Below are positions 50,355 to 58,709 of a stretch of DNA of 64,000 nucleotides, piece after piece. The translations under genes and the position numbers were made by a program. Numbering within the stretch: position 1 is the first letter of the stretch; each line of letters starts with the position of its first letter. The DNA comes from Curtobacterium sp. MMLR14_010 (GTDB lineage: Bacteria; Actinomycetota; Actinomycetes; Actinomycetales; Microbacteriaceae), in assembly GCF_001865015.1 (NCBI RefSeq), contig NZ_MJGV01000079.1:134064-198063 (forward strand), given 5' to 3'. The notes below the pieces were generated by a model, which was not told where the DNA came from, did not search any database, and saw only the letters and a program-made list of their open reading frames with translations.

Positions 50355-51332
50355 TCACCGGGTGACGTCGACGATGGTCCGCCCGTGGACGGCGCCCGCG
50401 ATGACGTCCGGTCCGAGCGCGATCGCGTCCTCGAGCCCGACCGTGCGGGTGACTCGGGAGAGCAGCCGCGGGTCGAGGTCAGCGGCGAGCAGGTCCCACG
50501 CCGCACGACGCAAGGCGGCGGGGGCGTCGACGGAGTTGATGCCGAGCAGGGAGACCCCGCGGAGGATGAAGGGCAGCACGGTGGTGGGCAGCTGCACGTC
50601 CTGCGCCAGCCCGCACGCCGTCACGGCCCCACCCCACCGGGTCGACGCGAGCAGGTTCGCCAGGGTCGCCCCGCCCACACTGTCCACGGCGCCGGCCCAC
50701 ACGGCCTTCTGCATGGGCCTGCCCGGTTCGCTGAGCGTGGCGCGGTCGACGACGTCCGTCGCACCGAGCGCCTGCAGCGACGCCCGGTTGGACAGTCGCC
50801 CGGTGGAGGCGGTCACCGCGTACCCCCGGGCTGCGAGCAGCGGGATCGCGACCGAGCCCACACCGCCGGACGCCCCCGTGACGACGACGGGACCGTCGGC
50901 GGGGCTGACGAAGCGTGCGAGCGCCAGCACGCTCAGCGCAGCCGTGAAGCCGGCCGTGCCGATCGCGGCGGCGAAGTCGTCGGACACGGCGTCGGGGAGC
51001 ACCACCAGCGACGCCGCGGGGACGACCGCCCGCGTGGTCCAGCCGCCGTGCCGGTGCTCACCGGCGCCGGCACCGTTCAGCGTGACCCGGTCACCGATCG
51101 CGACGTCGTGCACGCCCGGCCCCACGCCGGCGACCGTGCCGACCACGTCCACGCCGGGCACGAGCGGGTCGATCCGCGCGACGCCGGGGTCACCCGCGAG
51201 CGCGAGCCCGTCCTTGTAGTTGACGCTCGAGTACGTCACGTCCACCAGGGCCTCGCCCTCGCCGGGGTCTGGGACGTCGACCTCGGTGATGGTCGGGGCG
51301 GTGGAACGGGAGACGAGGACGGCGCGGCTCAT
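50355..51332 (-). CDS. Zinc-independent MDR reductase, AcuI/YhdH-like
   Basis: This 325-residue medium-chain reductase has the quinone-oxidoreductase-like N-terminus and VTYSSVNYKDGLALAGDPGV typical of AcuI/YhdH. It also contains VPGVDVVGTV, the NADPH motif VTGASGGVGSVAIPLLAARG and SLLGINSVDAP. Relatives reduce acryloyl-CoA or related enoyl compounds. No zinc-ligand Cys cluster is present. Confidence 0.88.
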   Translation of the reverse strand: MSRAVLVSRSTAPTITEVDVPDPGEGEALVDVTYSSVNYKDGLALAGDPGVARIDPLVPGVDVVGTVAGVGPGVHDVAIGDRVTLNGAGAGEHRHGGWTTRAVVPAASLVVLPDAVSDDFAAAIGTAGFTAALSVLALARFVSPADGPVVVTGASGGVGSVAIPLLAARGYAVTASTGRLSNRASLQALGATDVVDRATLSEPGRPMQKAVWAGAVDSVGGATLANLLASTRWGGAVTACGLAQDVQLPTTVLPFILRGVSLLGINSVDAPAALRRAAWDLLAADLDPRLLSRVTRTVGLEDAIALGPDVIAGAVHGRTIVDVTR

Positions 51333-51404
51333 GCGCCGGACGCTACCCCGAGCCTCCCGGCCGGGTGCACCAGGCACAGTGACGGACGGGACCCGCCCCA
51401 GGCG

Positions 51405-52433
51405 TCAGCCGAACAGGATGGCGGCCTCGTCGAAGCGCGACTGCGGCACGGTCTTCAGCTCGCCGAGCGCGTCCTCGAACGACACGTGCACGATCTCGGT
51501 CCCGCGCAGCGCGACCATGCGGCCCCAGCGCTGCTCGACGACGGAGTCCACGGCGGCGAGTCCGAGCCGCGTCGAGAGCACGCGGTCGTACGCGGTCGGC
51601 GTGCCACCGCGCTGGATGTGTCCCAGCGTGGTCGCACGGGTCTCGATGCCGGTCATCTCCTCGATGAGCGGGGCGAGTCGCTCGCCGATCCCGCCGAGCC
51701 GCGGTCGGCCGAAGGCGTCGAGGCCGCGCTCCGAGTGGGCGTTGTCCTCGTGGTCGGGGACGAAGCCCTCGGCGACGACGACGAGCGGGGCGCGTCCGCG
51801 GTCGTAGGCCGAGCGGACCCACGAGGCGATCTGGTCGAGCGACGTCTTCTGCTCGGGGATCAGGATCGCGTGCGCGCCGGCGGCCATGCCCGACTGCAGC
51901 GCGATCCAGCCGACGTGCCGGCCCATCACCTCGGCGACCATGCAGCGCGAGTGGGACTCACCCGTCGTGCGGAGGCGGTCCATGGCCTCGGTCGCGATCT
52001 CCACCGCGGTGTCGAAGCCGAACGTGTAGTCCGTCGCGCCGAGGTCGTTGTCGACGGTCTTCGGCACGCCGACGATCTTCAGTCCGGCGTCCGTCAGGCG
52101 CTTGGCGGCGGCCAGGGTGCCCTCGCCGCCGATCGCGATGATGGCGTCGATGCCGTGTCGGGTGAGCACGCGCTCGATGTTCTCGACGCCGCCGTTCGGG
52201 CCCTCGAAGGGGTTCGTACGGCTGGTCCCGAGGATCGTCCCGCCCTGCTTCGCGATGCCCTGGATGTCCTTGCGGCCGAGCGGGACGATGTCGCCCTCGA
52301 CGACGCCGCGCCAGCCGTCCCGGAAGCCCACGAACTCGTACCCGTGGATCGCGATGCCCTTGAGGACCGCAGCCCGGATGACGGCGTTGAGACCGGGGCA
52401 GTCGCCGCCGGAGGTGAGGATGCCGATGCGCAT
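51405..52433 (-). CDS. pfkA: 6-phosphofructokinase
   Basis: This 342-residue glycolytic kinase contains MRIGILTSGGDCPGLNAVIR, GGTILGTSRTNPF, IGGEGTLAAA with Gly where PPi-dependent enzymes have Asp, VPKTVDNDL, and VMGRHVGWIALQSG. The pattern favours ATP use over pyrophosphate. A GGAG site lies before the ATG. Its length is normal for actinobacterial PfkA. Confidence 0.95.
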   Translation of the reverse strand: MRIGILTSGGDCPGLNAVIRAAVLKGIAIHGYEFVGFRDGWRGVVEGDIVPLGRKDIQGIAKQGGTILGTSRTNPFEGPNGGVENIERVLTRHGIDAIIAIGGEGTLAAAKRLTDAGLKIVGVPKTVDNDLGATDYTFGFDTAVEIATEAMDRLRTTGESHSRCMVAEVMGRHVGWIALQSGMAAGAHAILIPEQKTSLDQIASWVRSAYDRGRAPLVVVAEGFVPDHEDNAHSERGLDAFGRPRLGGIGERLAPLIEEMTGIETRATTLGHIQRGGTPTAYDRVLSTRLGLAAVDSVVEQRWGRMVALRGTEIVHVSFEDALGELKTVPQSRFDEAAILFG

Positions 52434-52494
52434 GGGAGGGCTCCGATGTCGGGTGGGTGGGACGGGTCCCATCTTGGCCGACAGTGGTTTCGCT

Positions 52495-52500
52495 TACCAT
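52495..52500 (+). promoter_or_regulatory. -10 element of AlkA-like gene
   Basis: TACCAT is 7 nt before the ATG at 52508. Confidence 0.5.
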
Positions 52501-52507
52501 CCCTGTC

Positions 52508-53458
52508 ATGCAGCAGGTCCGTCTCGAATCGCGTCCCACGGGCGGCGCGCGTCTCGACACGGTCTACCGGCCAGGAGGCCCGCTCGACCTGGCAGCGACC
52601 CTCCGGCCCCTGCAGCGCGGCTCCGGCGACCCGGCCTTCCGCGTGGTCGGCTCCGACGTGTGGCTCGCGCTCCGGACGCCGGCGGGTCCCGCGTCCGTGC
52701 TGCTCCGGCGGACCGGGGACGCGGTCGCGATCTCGGCGTGGGGCGACGGCGCCACGTGGGCCGTCGAGCACGCCCCGGACCTGCTCGGCCGCGGGGACGA
52801 CTGGTCCGACCTCGACGTCACCGCGCACCGGTTCGTCGCCGACGCCCGGCACCGGCAGCCCGGGCTCCGGCTGTGCCGCACGAACACCGTCGTCGCGATG
52901 CTCGTGCCGGCGATCATGGAGCAGAAGGTCACTTCGCGTCAGGCCTGGGGTGCGTGGCGGTACCTGCTGCGGCGTCACGGCACGGCGGCTCCCGGACCGG
53001 CACCCGTCGGCATGGTCGTGCCGCCGTCCGCTGCGGAGTGGGCGCGCATCCCGAGCTGGGAGTGGCACCGCGCCGGCATCGAACCCGGGCGGAGCGCCAC
53101 GGTCATGCGGGCGGTCAAGGTCGCGGCGTCCCTCGAGCGCACCCTGTCCCTCGGCCGCGGTGGCGCCGTCGTGGCCGCGCGGCTGCAGTCGATCCCGGGC
53201 ATCGGGGTGTGGACGGCCGCCGAGACCACGCAGCGCTCCCACGGCGACCCGGACTCCCCGAGCGTCGGGGACTTCCACGTGCCGGCGCTCGTCGGGTGGG
53301 CGCTGACGGGCGGCCCCGTGGACGACGACGGCATGCTCGAGCTGCTCGAACCGTGGCGCGGGCACCGGCACCGGGTCGTCCGGCTGATCGGCGGCAGCGG
53401 CTTCCGGAAACCGGCGTTCGGACCGCGCATCACGATCCAGGACCACCGCCACCACTGA
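52508..53458 (+). CDS. AlkA-type HhH-GPD DNA glycosylase
   Basis: This 316-residue protein has a divergent N-terminal domain. The HhH-GPD fold follows: VVAMLVPAIMEQKVTSRQA, a hairpin LQSIPGIGVWTAAETTQ and the catalytic Asp in SVGDFHVPALVGWAL. It probably removes alkylated bases such as 3-methyladenine. It is divergent from pfkA. Confidence 0.85.
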   Translation: MQQVRLESRPTGGARLDTVYRPGGPLDLAATLRPLQRGSGDPAFRVVGSDVWLALRTPAGPASVLLRRTGDAVAISAWGDGATWAVEHAPDLLGRGDDWSDLDVTAHRFVADARHRQPGLRLCRTNTVVAMLVPAIMEQKVTSRQAWGAWRYLLRRHGTAAPGPAPVGMVVPPSAAEWARIPSWEWHRAGIEPGRSATVMRAVKVAASLERTLSLGRGGAVVAARLQSIPGIGVWTAAETTQRSHGDPDSPSVGDFHVPALVGWALTGGPVDDDGMLELLEPWRGHRHRVVRLIGGSGFRKPAFGPRITIQDHRHH

Positions 53459-53488
53459 CGGCGGTGTCCGGGCCGCGTGCCCTGCTGC

Positions 53489-53953
53489 TCAGTCGACCAG
53501 GTCGGCCGGGCCCAGCGCGCTCTGGAGGCGGGCGCTGACGGACCGGAGCGTGTCCGCGTCGTCGGCCACGGGCCTCCAGAACAGCTGCTCGAGTGCCGCG
53601 GTGTGCGCGCGGATGCCGGCGAGCACCGCTCGGCGCCCGTCCGGGGTCATCACGACCCAGCTGCCCCGTCCGTCGGTCGGGCAGTCCGTGCGCTCGACGA
53701 GTCCGCGGGAGACCATGCGGGTGACCTGGTGGCTGACGCGCGACTTCTCCCAGCCGATGCCCGCCGCCACGTCGCGGACACGCAGGCGGTGGTCGACCTG
53801 GCGGTGCAGGCCGATGAGGATCTCGAACTCGGGCGTGGAGATGCCGGCGCCCTGCTGGACGGCGTGGTCGAGGGCCCGGTCCAGTCGTCGCCAGACGTCG
53901 TGGTACGCGTCCCACGTGGCCCAGTCATGGACCCCGTCGCCCTGCTTCGACAT
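53489..53953 (-). CDS. MarR-family regulator
   Basis: This 154-residue protein has a winged helix (EFEILIGLHRQVDHRLRVRDVAAGIGWEKSRVSHQVTRMVSRGLVERT, then CPTDGRGSWVVMT). The ATG at 53953 is 6 nt after a TACGCT hexamer. It is divergent from the PutA-like gene with ~150 bp between, so it may regulate it. Confidence 0.9.
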   Translation of the reverse strand: MSKQGDGVHDWATWDAYHDVWRRLDRALDHAVQQGAGISTPEFEILIGLHRQVDHRLRVRDVAAGIGWEKSRVSHQVTRMVSRGLVERTDCPTDGRGSWVVMTPDGRRAVLAGIRAHTAALEQLFWRPVADDADTLRSVSARLQSALGPADLVD

Positions 53954-53959
53954 GTCGTC

Positions 53960-53965
53960 AGCGTA
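53960..53965 (-). promoter_or_regulatory. -10 element of MarR gene
   Basis: TACGCT on the minus strand, 6 nt before the ATG at 53953. Confidence 0.5.
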
Positions 53966-54091
53966 TCCACCCAGACGGCCAGCCGTGGGCAGGCCGTCCG
54001 GGTCGCCCCACCGGATCATCCGTCGGGATGACGCTCAGCTGACTCTTCGCCGTCGTCCGGCGCGCTCCGAGGTCATGCCGGTGGGTCCCCA

Positions 54092-54097
54092 TACGAT
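54092..54097 (+). promoter_or_regulatory. -10 element of putA-like gene
   Basis: TACGAT is 6 nt before the ATG at 54104. Confidence 0.5.
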
Positions 54098-54103
54098 CGA
54101 TCC

Positions 54104-57100
54104 ATGGCGACCGCTCGACTCCAGGACTGCACCGACGACGTCGTCGCCCTCGTGCGGCGGTGGGTCGCCGCGTCCGCCGACGTGAAGCCCGACCCGGGTG
54201 CGGCGCGGCTGGCGGCGGTCCTGCGCGACGAGCAGGGCCTCGACTTCACGCTCGGGTTCGTCGACCGGGTCGTCCGACCAGAGGACCCGCGGGTCGCCGC
54301 TCGGCAGCTCGAGGAGATCAGCCAGGACGTCCCCGACGAGCTCGCGTGGTACCTCCGCGGTGCCGTGACGCTCGGCGGCGGCTTCGCGACGATGGCGCCG
54401 TGGGCCGTCGTCCCCACCGCCCGCCGGATCCTGCGCCGGATGGCCGGGCACCTCGTCGTCGACGCGACGCCGGCCAAGCTCGGACCGGCCCTCGCGAAGG
54501 TCGCTGGCGGCGCGACCGTGCTCGACGTCCACCTCCTCGGGGAGACGGTGCTCGGGGTCGCGGGGAGTGACCGACAGCTGCAGCGCACCATGGACCTCGT
54601 CCGGCGCGACGACGTCGACCGCGTGACCGTCTCGGCGAGCACCGTCGTGCCGCAGATGTCCCTCTGGGCGTTCGACCAGACCGTGGAGCGCATCGCCGAC
54701 CGGCTCGAGCCGCTGTTCCGGCTCGCGGCGTCGACCCCGGGCACCGAGGGCCGTCCGACCACGTTCGTGACGCTCGACACCGAGGACCACCACGACCTCG
54801 ACGTGACCGTCGCCGCCTTCCGCCAGCTGCTCGACCGTGACGAGTTCCTCGGGCTGCCCGCCGGCGTCATGCTGCAGGCCGCCCTGCCCGACACCGCCGG
54901 TGTGCTGGAGTCCCTGACCGAGTGGGCCGTCGCCCGCCGGGCCCGCGGCGGAGCGCCGATCACCGTCCGGCTGACCGAGGGCGCCTCGCTGGCGACCGAG
55001 CGCGTCGACGCACTGCTGCACGACCGGCCGCTCGCGACCTGGGGCACGTCGACCGAGACCACCACCGCGGCCCTGCGGCTGCTCGACACCGCGCTCACCC
55101 CGGAGCGCACCGACGCCGTGCACGTCGGGGTCGCCACGCAGGACCTCTTCGCCGTCGCGACCGCGTGGGTGCTCGCCGAACGGCGCGGGGTGACCGACGC
55201 GGTGGAGGTCGAGATGCAGCTCGGCATGACCGCGACGCACGCCGACGCCGTCCGTGCCGACGTCGGGCGGATCGTGCTGTCCACCCCGGTCGTCCACCCC
55301 GACGAGTTCCGCTCGGCGATCGGCTACCTCGCCCGACGGCTGCAGCAGAACGCCGACCCGCAGGGCTCCGCCGCCAGTGCCTTCGAGATCGACCACGACC
55401 AGGCCGCCTTCGAGCGGGAGCACCAGCGCTGGCTCAGCGCCGTCGCCGCGCTCGACGCCCCCGTGGCGGCGACGCACCGCACGCAGGACCGCCGTCGTGC
55501 CCTGGGCGAGCCCGTCCCGGCCGTGTCGACGACCACCTCGGACACCGACCCGACGGTCCCTGCCAACCGGGCCTGGGCCGCCGACGTGTTGCGTCGCGTG
55601 CCGGCGTCGAAGGCCGGGGCGCAGACCATCCGCGGCTCCCGGGTGCTCGACCGCACCAAGCTCGAGCGGATCATCCGCAGCACCGCGCAGGCCGGCGTCA
55701 ACTGGGGGCGGCAGGACCCGGTCGACCGCGCCGAACTCCTCGACCTGATCGCCCACGAGCTCGAGACCCGTCGCGCCGATCTGGTCGAGGCCGCCGTCGC
55801 GGAGACCGCTGCCACCCTCACCGAGGCCGACGCCGAGGTCAGCCAGGCGGTCGACCACGCGCACATCGCCGCCGAGCAGGCCCGCGGACTGCTGGAGGTC
55901 ACCGACGCGGCCTTCGTGCCCCCGCGCCTGACCGTCGTCGCGCCCTCGTGGGACTCCCCGATCGCGGCCACCGCCGGCGGGGTGCTCGCCGCGCTCGCCG
56001 CGGGCAGCGGCGTGCTGCTGAAGCCGGCGCCCGAGGCCAAGCGGACCGGGGCCGTCCTGGCCGACGTGCTGTGGGACGCCGGGGTGCCGCACTCGCTCCT
56101 GCAGCTCATGGACCTCGACGAGGACGTCCTCGGGCGCCAGCTCATCGCGCACCGGGCCGTCGACCGCATCCTGCTCACGGGCTCCACCGAGACGGCGAGG
56201 TCCTTCACGTGGTGGCGCGCCGGACTCCCGCTCACCGCGGACACGACCGGCAAGAACGCGATCGTGGTCACCCCCTCGGCGGACTTCGACCTCGCCGTGC
56301 AGGACGTCGTCCGCTCCGCGTTCGGGCGGGCCGGGCAGCAGCGGACGGCGGCGTCCCTCGTGGTACTGGTAGGTTCCGTCGGCGAGAGCGAGCGCTTCCG
56401 CCGTCAGCTCGTCGACGCCACGCGCTCCCTCCGGGTGGCCTGGCCGGACGACCCCGCGGCGCAGATGGGCCCGCTCGTCCACGAACCGGCCGGTGCCGCA
56501 CTGCGCGGGCTCACCGAGCTCGGCCCGGGGGAGACCTGGCTCGTGCAGCCAGAGGCGCTCGACGACTCCGGTCGGCTCTGGTCCCCGGGCATCCGCGACG
56601 GTGTCCGACCGGGCAGCGACTTCCACCAGACCGAGTACGGCGTGCCGGTGCTCGGCATCATGCGCGCCGAGACGCTCGGGGACGCGATCGCGATCCAGAA
56701 CGGCACGGACTTCGGCCTCAGCGCCGGGCTCCACTCCCTCGACGTCGACGAGGTCTCCGACTGGCTGCACCGTGTCCGGGCCGGCGACCTCGTCGTCAAC
56801 CGCGCCACCACGGGATCGGTCGTCCGACGCCAGCCGCCCGGTGGCTGGAAGCGGTCCGCGGTCGGCCCCGGCACGAAGCCCGGCGGGCCGTCGTACGTCG
56901 CCTCGCTCGGGCGCTGGGAGCCGGTGCCCCGGACGGTGCACCAGAGCATCCAGCTGCACGGGTTGCCGGCGCGGGTCGCCGCCGTGATCGAGGCCGCCCG
57001 CAGCGGGCTGCGGTTCGAGGAGTTCGACCAGGTCCGGGCAGGCGCACTCAGTGACGTGCGGGCGCGCAAGGCCCGGTTCGGAACCGCGCGGGACACCGCC

Positions 57101-57673
57101 GGGCTCGGCGTCGAGCGGAACGTCCTCCGCTACCGGCCCCAGTCCGTGATCCTGCGCCAGGCGGAGTCGGCCTCCAGCGGGGACTTCGTCCGGGCGCTCG
57201 TCGCCGCGACCGCCGCTCGTGCACACGTCCTCCTGAGCACGGCCCGCCCGCTGCCTGGTCCCCTCACGCAGCTCTTCGCCGCCAACCGGCCGCCGCTCGA
57301 CGTCGTCGACCACCTCGTCGAGTCGGACGAGGAGTTCCTCGCCCGTGCGGAGTCGGGCGCGGTGTTCCGCGACAACTGGTCGAACCCGACCGAAGAGCCG
57401 GAGGACGCCATCGACATGGTGCTGGCGCAGTCGCGCGAGCAGCCGAAGCACACCGCGTTCGGCGGCCCGGGGGCGCGCATCCGGCTGATCGGCGGGGACG
57501 CACTGGCGCTCGAGGAGGCGCTCGGCGCCAGCATCGACGTCGCGATCTTCGACGCACCGGTCGTCGAGGCCGGCCTGATCGAGATGCTGCCGTACCTCCG
57601 CGAGCAGTCGGTGTCGATCACCACGCACCGCTTCGGGTCGATCGACCCCCGGTTCGCCGCCCTGCGCATCTGA
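54104..57673 (+). CDS. PutA-like proline dehydrogenase/P5C dehydrogenase with altered active sites
   Basis: This 1189-residue protein has the full PutA layout: helical N-terminus, PRODH barrel (about 140-450), ALDH/P5CDH domain (about 510-930) and a C-terminal ALDH-like extension. Residues expected to be catalytic differ. In PRODH, the conserved Lys of the SIKxS strand is S177, the Tyr of YTPVV is S393 and RLVKG reads RLTEG (E292), while R411-R412 remain. In ALDH, the Asn of PWNFP is D617, the Glu of ETSGKNA is D713 and the Cys of GQxCSA is R747. It may be a non-catalytic paralogue. The frame is intact and codon use is normal. Confidence 0.85.
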   Translation: MATARLQDCTDDVVALVRRWVAASADVKPDPGAARLAAVLRDEQGLDFTLGFVDRVVRPEDPRVAARQLEEISQDVPDELAWYLRGAVTLGGGFATMAPWAVVPTARRILRRMAGHLVVDATPAKLGPALAKVAGGATVLDVHLLGETVLGVAGSDRQLQRTMDLVRRDDVDRVTVSASTVVPQMSLWAFDQTVERIADRLEPLFRLAASTPGTEGRPTTFVTLDTEDHHDLDVTVAAFRQLLDRDEFLGLPAGVMLQAALPDTAGVLESLTEWAVARRARGGAPITVRLTEGASLATERVDALLHDRPLATWGTSTETTTAALRLLDTALTPERTDAVHVGVATQDLFAVATAWVLAERRGVTDAVEVEMQLGMTATHADAVRADVGRIVLSTPVVHPDEFRSAIGYLARRLQQNADPQGSAASAFEIDHDQAAFEREHQRWLSAVAALDAPVAATHRTQDRRRALGEPVPAVSTTTSDTDPTVPANRAWAADVLRRVPASKAGAQTIRGSRVLDRTKLERIIRSTAQAGVNWGRQDPVDRAELLDLIAHELETRRADLVEAAVAETAATLTEADAEVSQAVDHAHIAAEQARGLLEVTDAAFVPPRLTVVAPSWDSPIAATAGGVLAALAAGSGVLLKPAPEAKRTGAVLADVLWDAGVPHSLLQLMDLDEDVLGRQLIAHRAVDRILLTGSTETARSFTWWRAGLPLTADTTGKNAIVVTPSADFDLAVQDVVRSAFGRAGQQRTAASLVVLVGSVGESERFRRQLVDATRSLRVAWPDDPAAQMGPLVHEPAGAALRGLTELGPGETWLVQPEALDDSGRLWSPGIRDGVRPGSDFHQTEYGVPVLGIMRAETLGDAIAIQNGTDFGLSAGLHSLDVDEVSDWLHRVRAGDLVVNRATTGSVVRRQPPGGWKRSAVGPGTKPGGPSYVASLGRWEPVPRTVHQSIQLHGLPARVAAVIEAARSGLRFEEFDQVRAGALSDVRARKARFGTARDTAGLGVERNVLRYRPQSVILRQAESASSGDFVRALVAATAARAHVLLSTARPLPGPLTQLFAANRPPLDVVDHLVESDEEFLARAESGAVFRDNWSNPTEEPEDAIDMVLAQSREQPKHTAFGGPGARIRLIGGDALALEEALGASIDVAIFDAPVVEAGLIEMLPYLREQSVSITTHRFGSIDPRFAALRI

Positions 57674-57718
57674 CCTGCCAGGTCCGCGTTCGTTGCGGAC
57701 GCGACCAGGGCCTCCAGG

Positions 57719-57750
57719 CTGGTCCTGGTCCTGGTCCTGGTCCTGGTCCT
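57719..57750. repeat. CTGGTC tandem repeat
   Basis: Five perfect CTGGTC units and a partial sixth lie 45 bp after the putA-like stop, next to a GACCAGGGCCTCCAGGC segment that matches other intergenic repeats in the window. Confidence 0.85.
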
Positions 57751-57793
57751 GTGCAGCGGGACGGGACGCTGATCCCGCTCGGCGGAGATGACG

Positions 57794-57831
57794 GATCCGG
57801 TCGGCGGAACGCGAGTCCCGCCGACCGGATC
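57794..57831. terminator. Hairpin between convergent genes
   Basis: GATCCGGTCGGCGG (57794-57807) pairs exactly with CCGCCGACCGGATC (57818-57831), loop 10 nt; TGAC/GTCA extends the stem after one mismatch. It separates the putA-like gene from the small gene on the other strand. Confidence 0.75.
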
Positions 57832-57856
57832 GGTCAGACATCCGAACGAGAACGGG

Positions 57857-58054
57857 TCAGTCCTCGGTGTCGCCCTCGTCCTCGGCCTCGACGCCGGTCT
57901 CGTCCATGCGGTCGCGCAGGTGGTCGGCCATCGACGCGGCACCCTCGGACCCGTGGTCGTGGTTCACCTGCTCGATCAGGCCGGACAGCTTCTCGTGGTT
58001 GGTCGCGTCCGTGGCGCCGTCCATGACGGGTTCGGTCTGCTCGTTGTCACTCAT
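57857..58054 (-). CDS. Small acidic hypothetical protein
   Basis: This 65-residue protein starts MSDNEQTEPVMDGATDATNH and ends VEAEDEGDTED. The middle (SGLIEQVNHDHGSEGAASMADHLRDRMDE) is helical with several His residues. No domain is recognised. The start is set by the ATG at 58054. Confidence 0.65.
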   Translation of the reverse strand: MSDNEQTEPVMDGATDATNHEKLSGLIEQVNHDHGSEGAASMADHLRDRMDETGVEAEDEGDTED

Positions 58055-58340
58055 GATCGGGACGCTACGCGCGGTTCCCGTGCGTGCTCGTGGGTCTGTC
58101 CGGTCTGTGCCTCGAACTGGGGGAGACAGCTCCTCTGTCCCCCTTTCGGTGGACCGGCTAGTGTCGTCCCCAGCGAGCCACACCCGATCGGCGGTTCCCC
58201 TGACTGCCGCAGGTTCGCACGAAGCATCGACGCTCCGGTCCCTCTGGAGCGTCCCTGCGCCCGGGGCCGGGGCGCCCTTGCTCGACCCGGCCTCGACCGG
58301 GTCTCGACCGGGGTCCGACCCCGCCTCGACCGGGTCTGGG
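58055..58340. other. Intergenic region with CTCGACCGGGTC repeats
   Basis: No convincing gene is seen in these 286 bp. A plus-strand CTAGTGT near 58153-58159 looks like a -10 without a gene behind it. Copies of CTCGACCGGGTC are at 58292-58303 and 58325-58336 with variants at 58281 and 58303. GGGGTC-C-GACCCC forms a small hairpin at 58310-58322 just past the stop of the next minus-strand gene. Confidence 0.6.
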
Positions 58341-58709
58341 TCAGCGCTTCCGGCCGGTCCCCACGAGGGCGATCTCAGCCACGGCCAGGCCCGTCGCCAG
58401 CCAGAACTGGCGCCTGCCGATCCGACCCCACCGGCCGCCGAGCAGCATCAACGGCAGCATCGTGACCGCGTGTCCGGCATCGATCGCGGCACCGAGGGTG
58501 TGTGCGTTGCCGGAACCGGCCCGGAGGAGCAGCGCGGCCTGCACCAGGTGGCGCACCCCGAGGACACGGTGGAACGCGGCCGTCCCGCTCGTGGCGTCGA
58601 CCCCACGTCGGGCGCTGGCGAGGTGTTCGACCCCGAGCCCGGCGCGGACGCCCTCGGCGACGGTCTGACGCTGCACGAGTGCGGCGCGGACCGCGCGCTG
58701 GCGGCTCAT
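58341..58709 (-). CDS. Small membrane protein coupled to SDR gene
   Basis: This 122-residue protein has hydrophobic segments near 50-65, 75-90 and 100-117 (VLGVRHLVQAALLL; GHAVTMLPLMLLGG; FWLATGLAVAEIALV). No family is recognised. It overlaps the upstream SDR gene by 4 bp and probably works with it at the membrane. Confidence 0.68.
   Translation of the reverse strand: MSRQRAVRAALVQRQTVAEGVRAGLGVEHLASARRGVDATSGTAAFHRVLGVRHLVQAALLLRAGSGNAHTLGAAIDAGHAVTMLPLMLLGGRWGRIGRRQFWLATGLAVAEIALVGTGRKR

Noticed and set aside
50340-53306. Open frame of nearly 1000 codons opposite the reductase and pfkA genes
   Set aside because: It is the antisense shadow of two well-supported genes and contains no recognisable domain.
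57719-57750. Regulatory meaning of the CTGGTC repeat
   Set aside because: It is a simple five-unit tandem repeat past a stop codon, next to a good terminator; replication slippage explains it sufficiently.
54035-57841. Frame of over 1200 codons antisense to the PutA-like gene
   Set aside because: A shadow frame: low-complexity Arg/Gly/Val sequence and no start signal, whereas the sense frame has full PutA homology.
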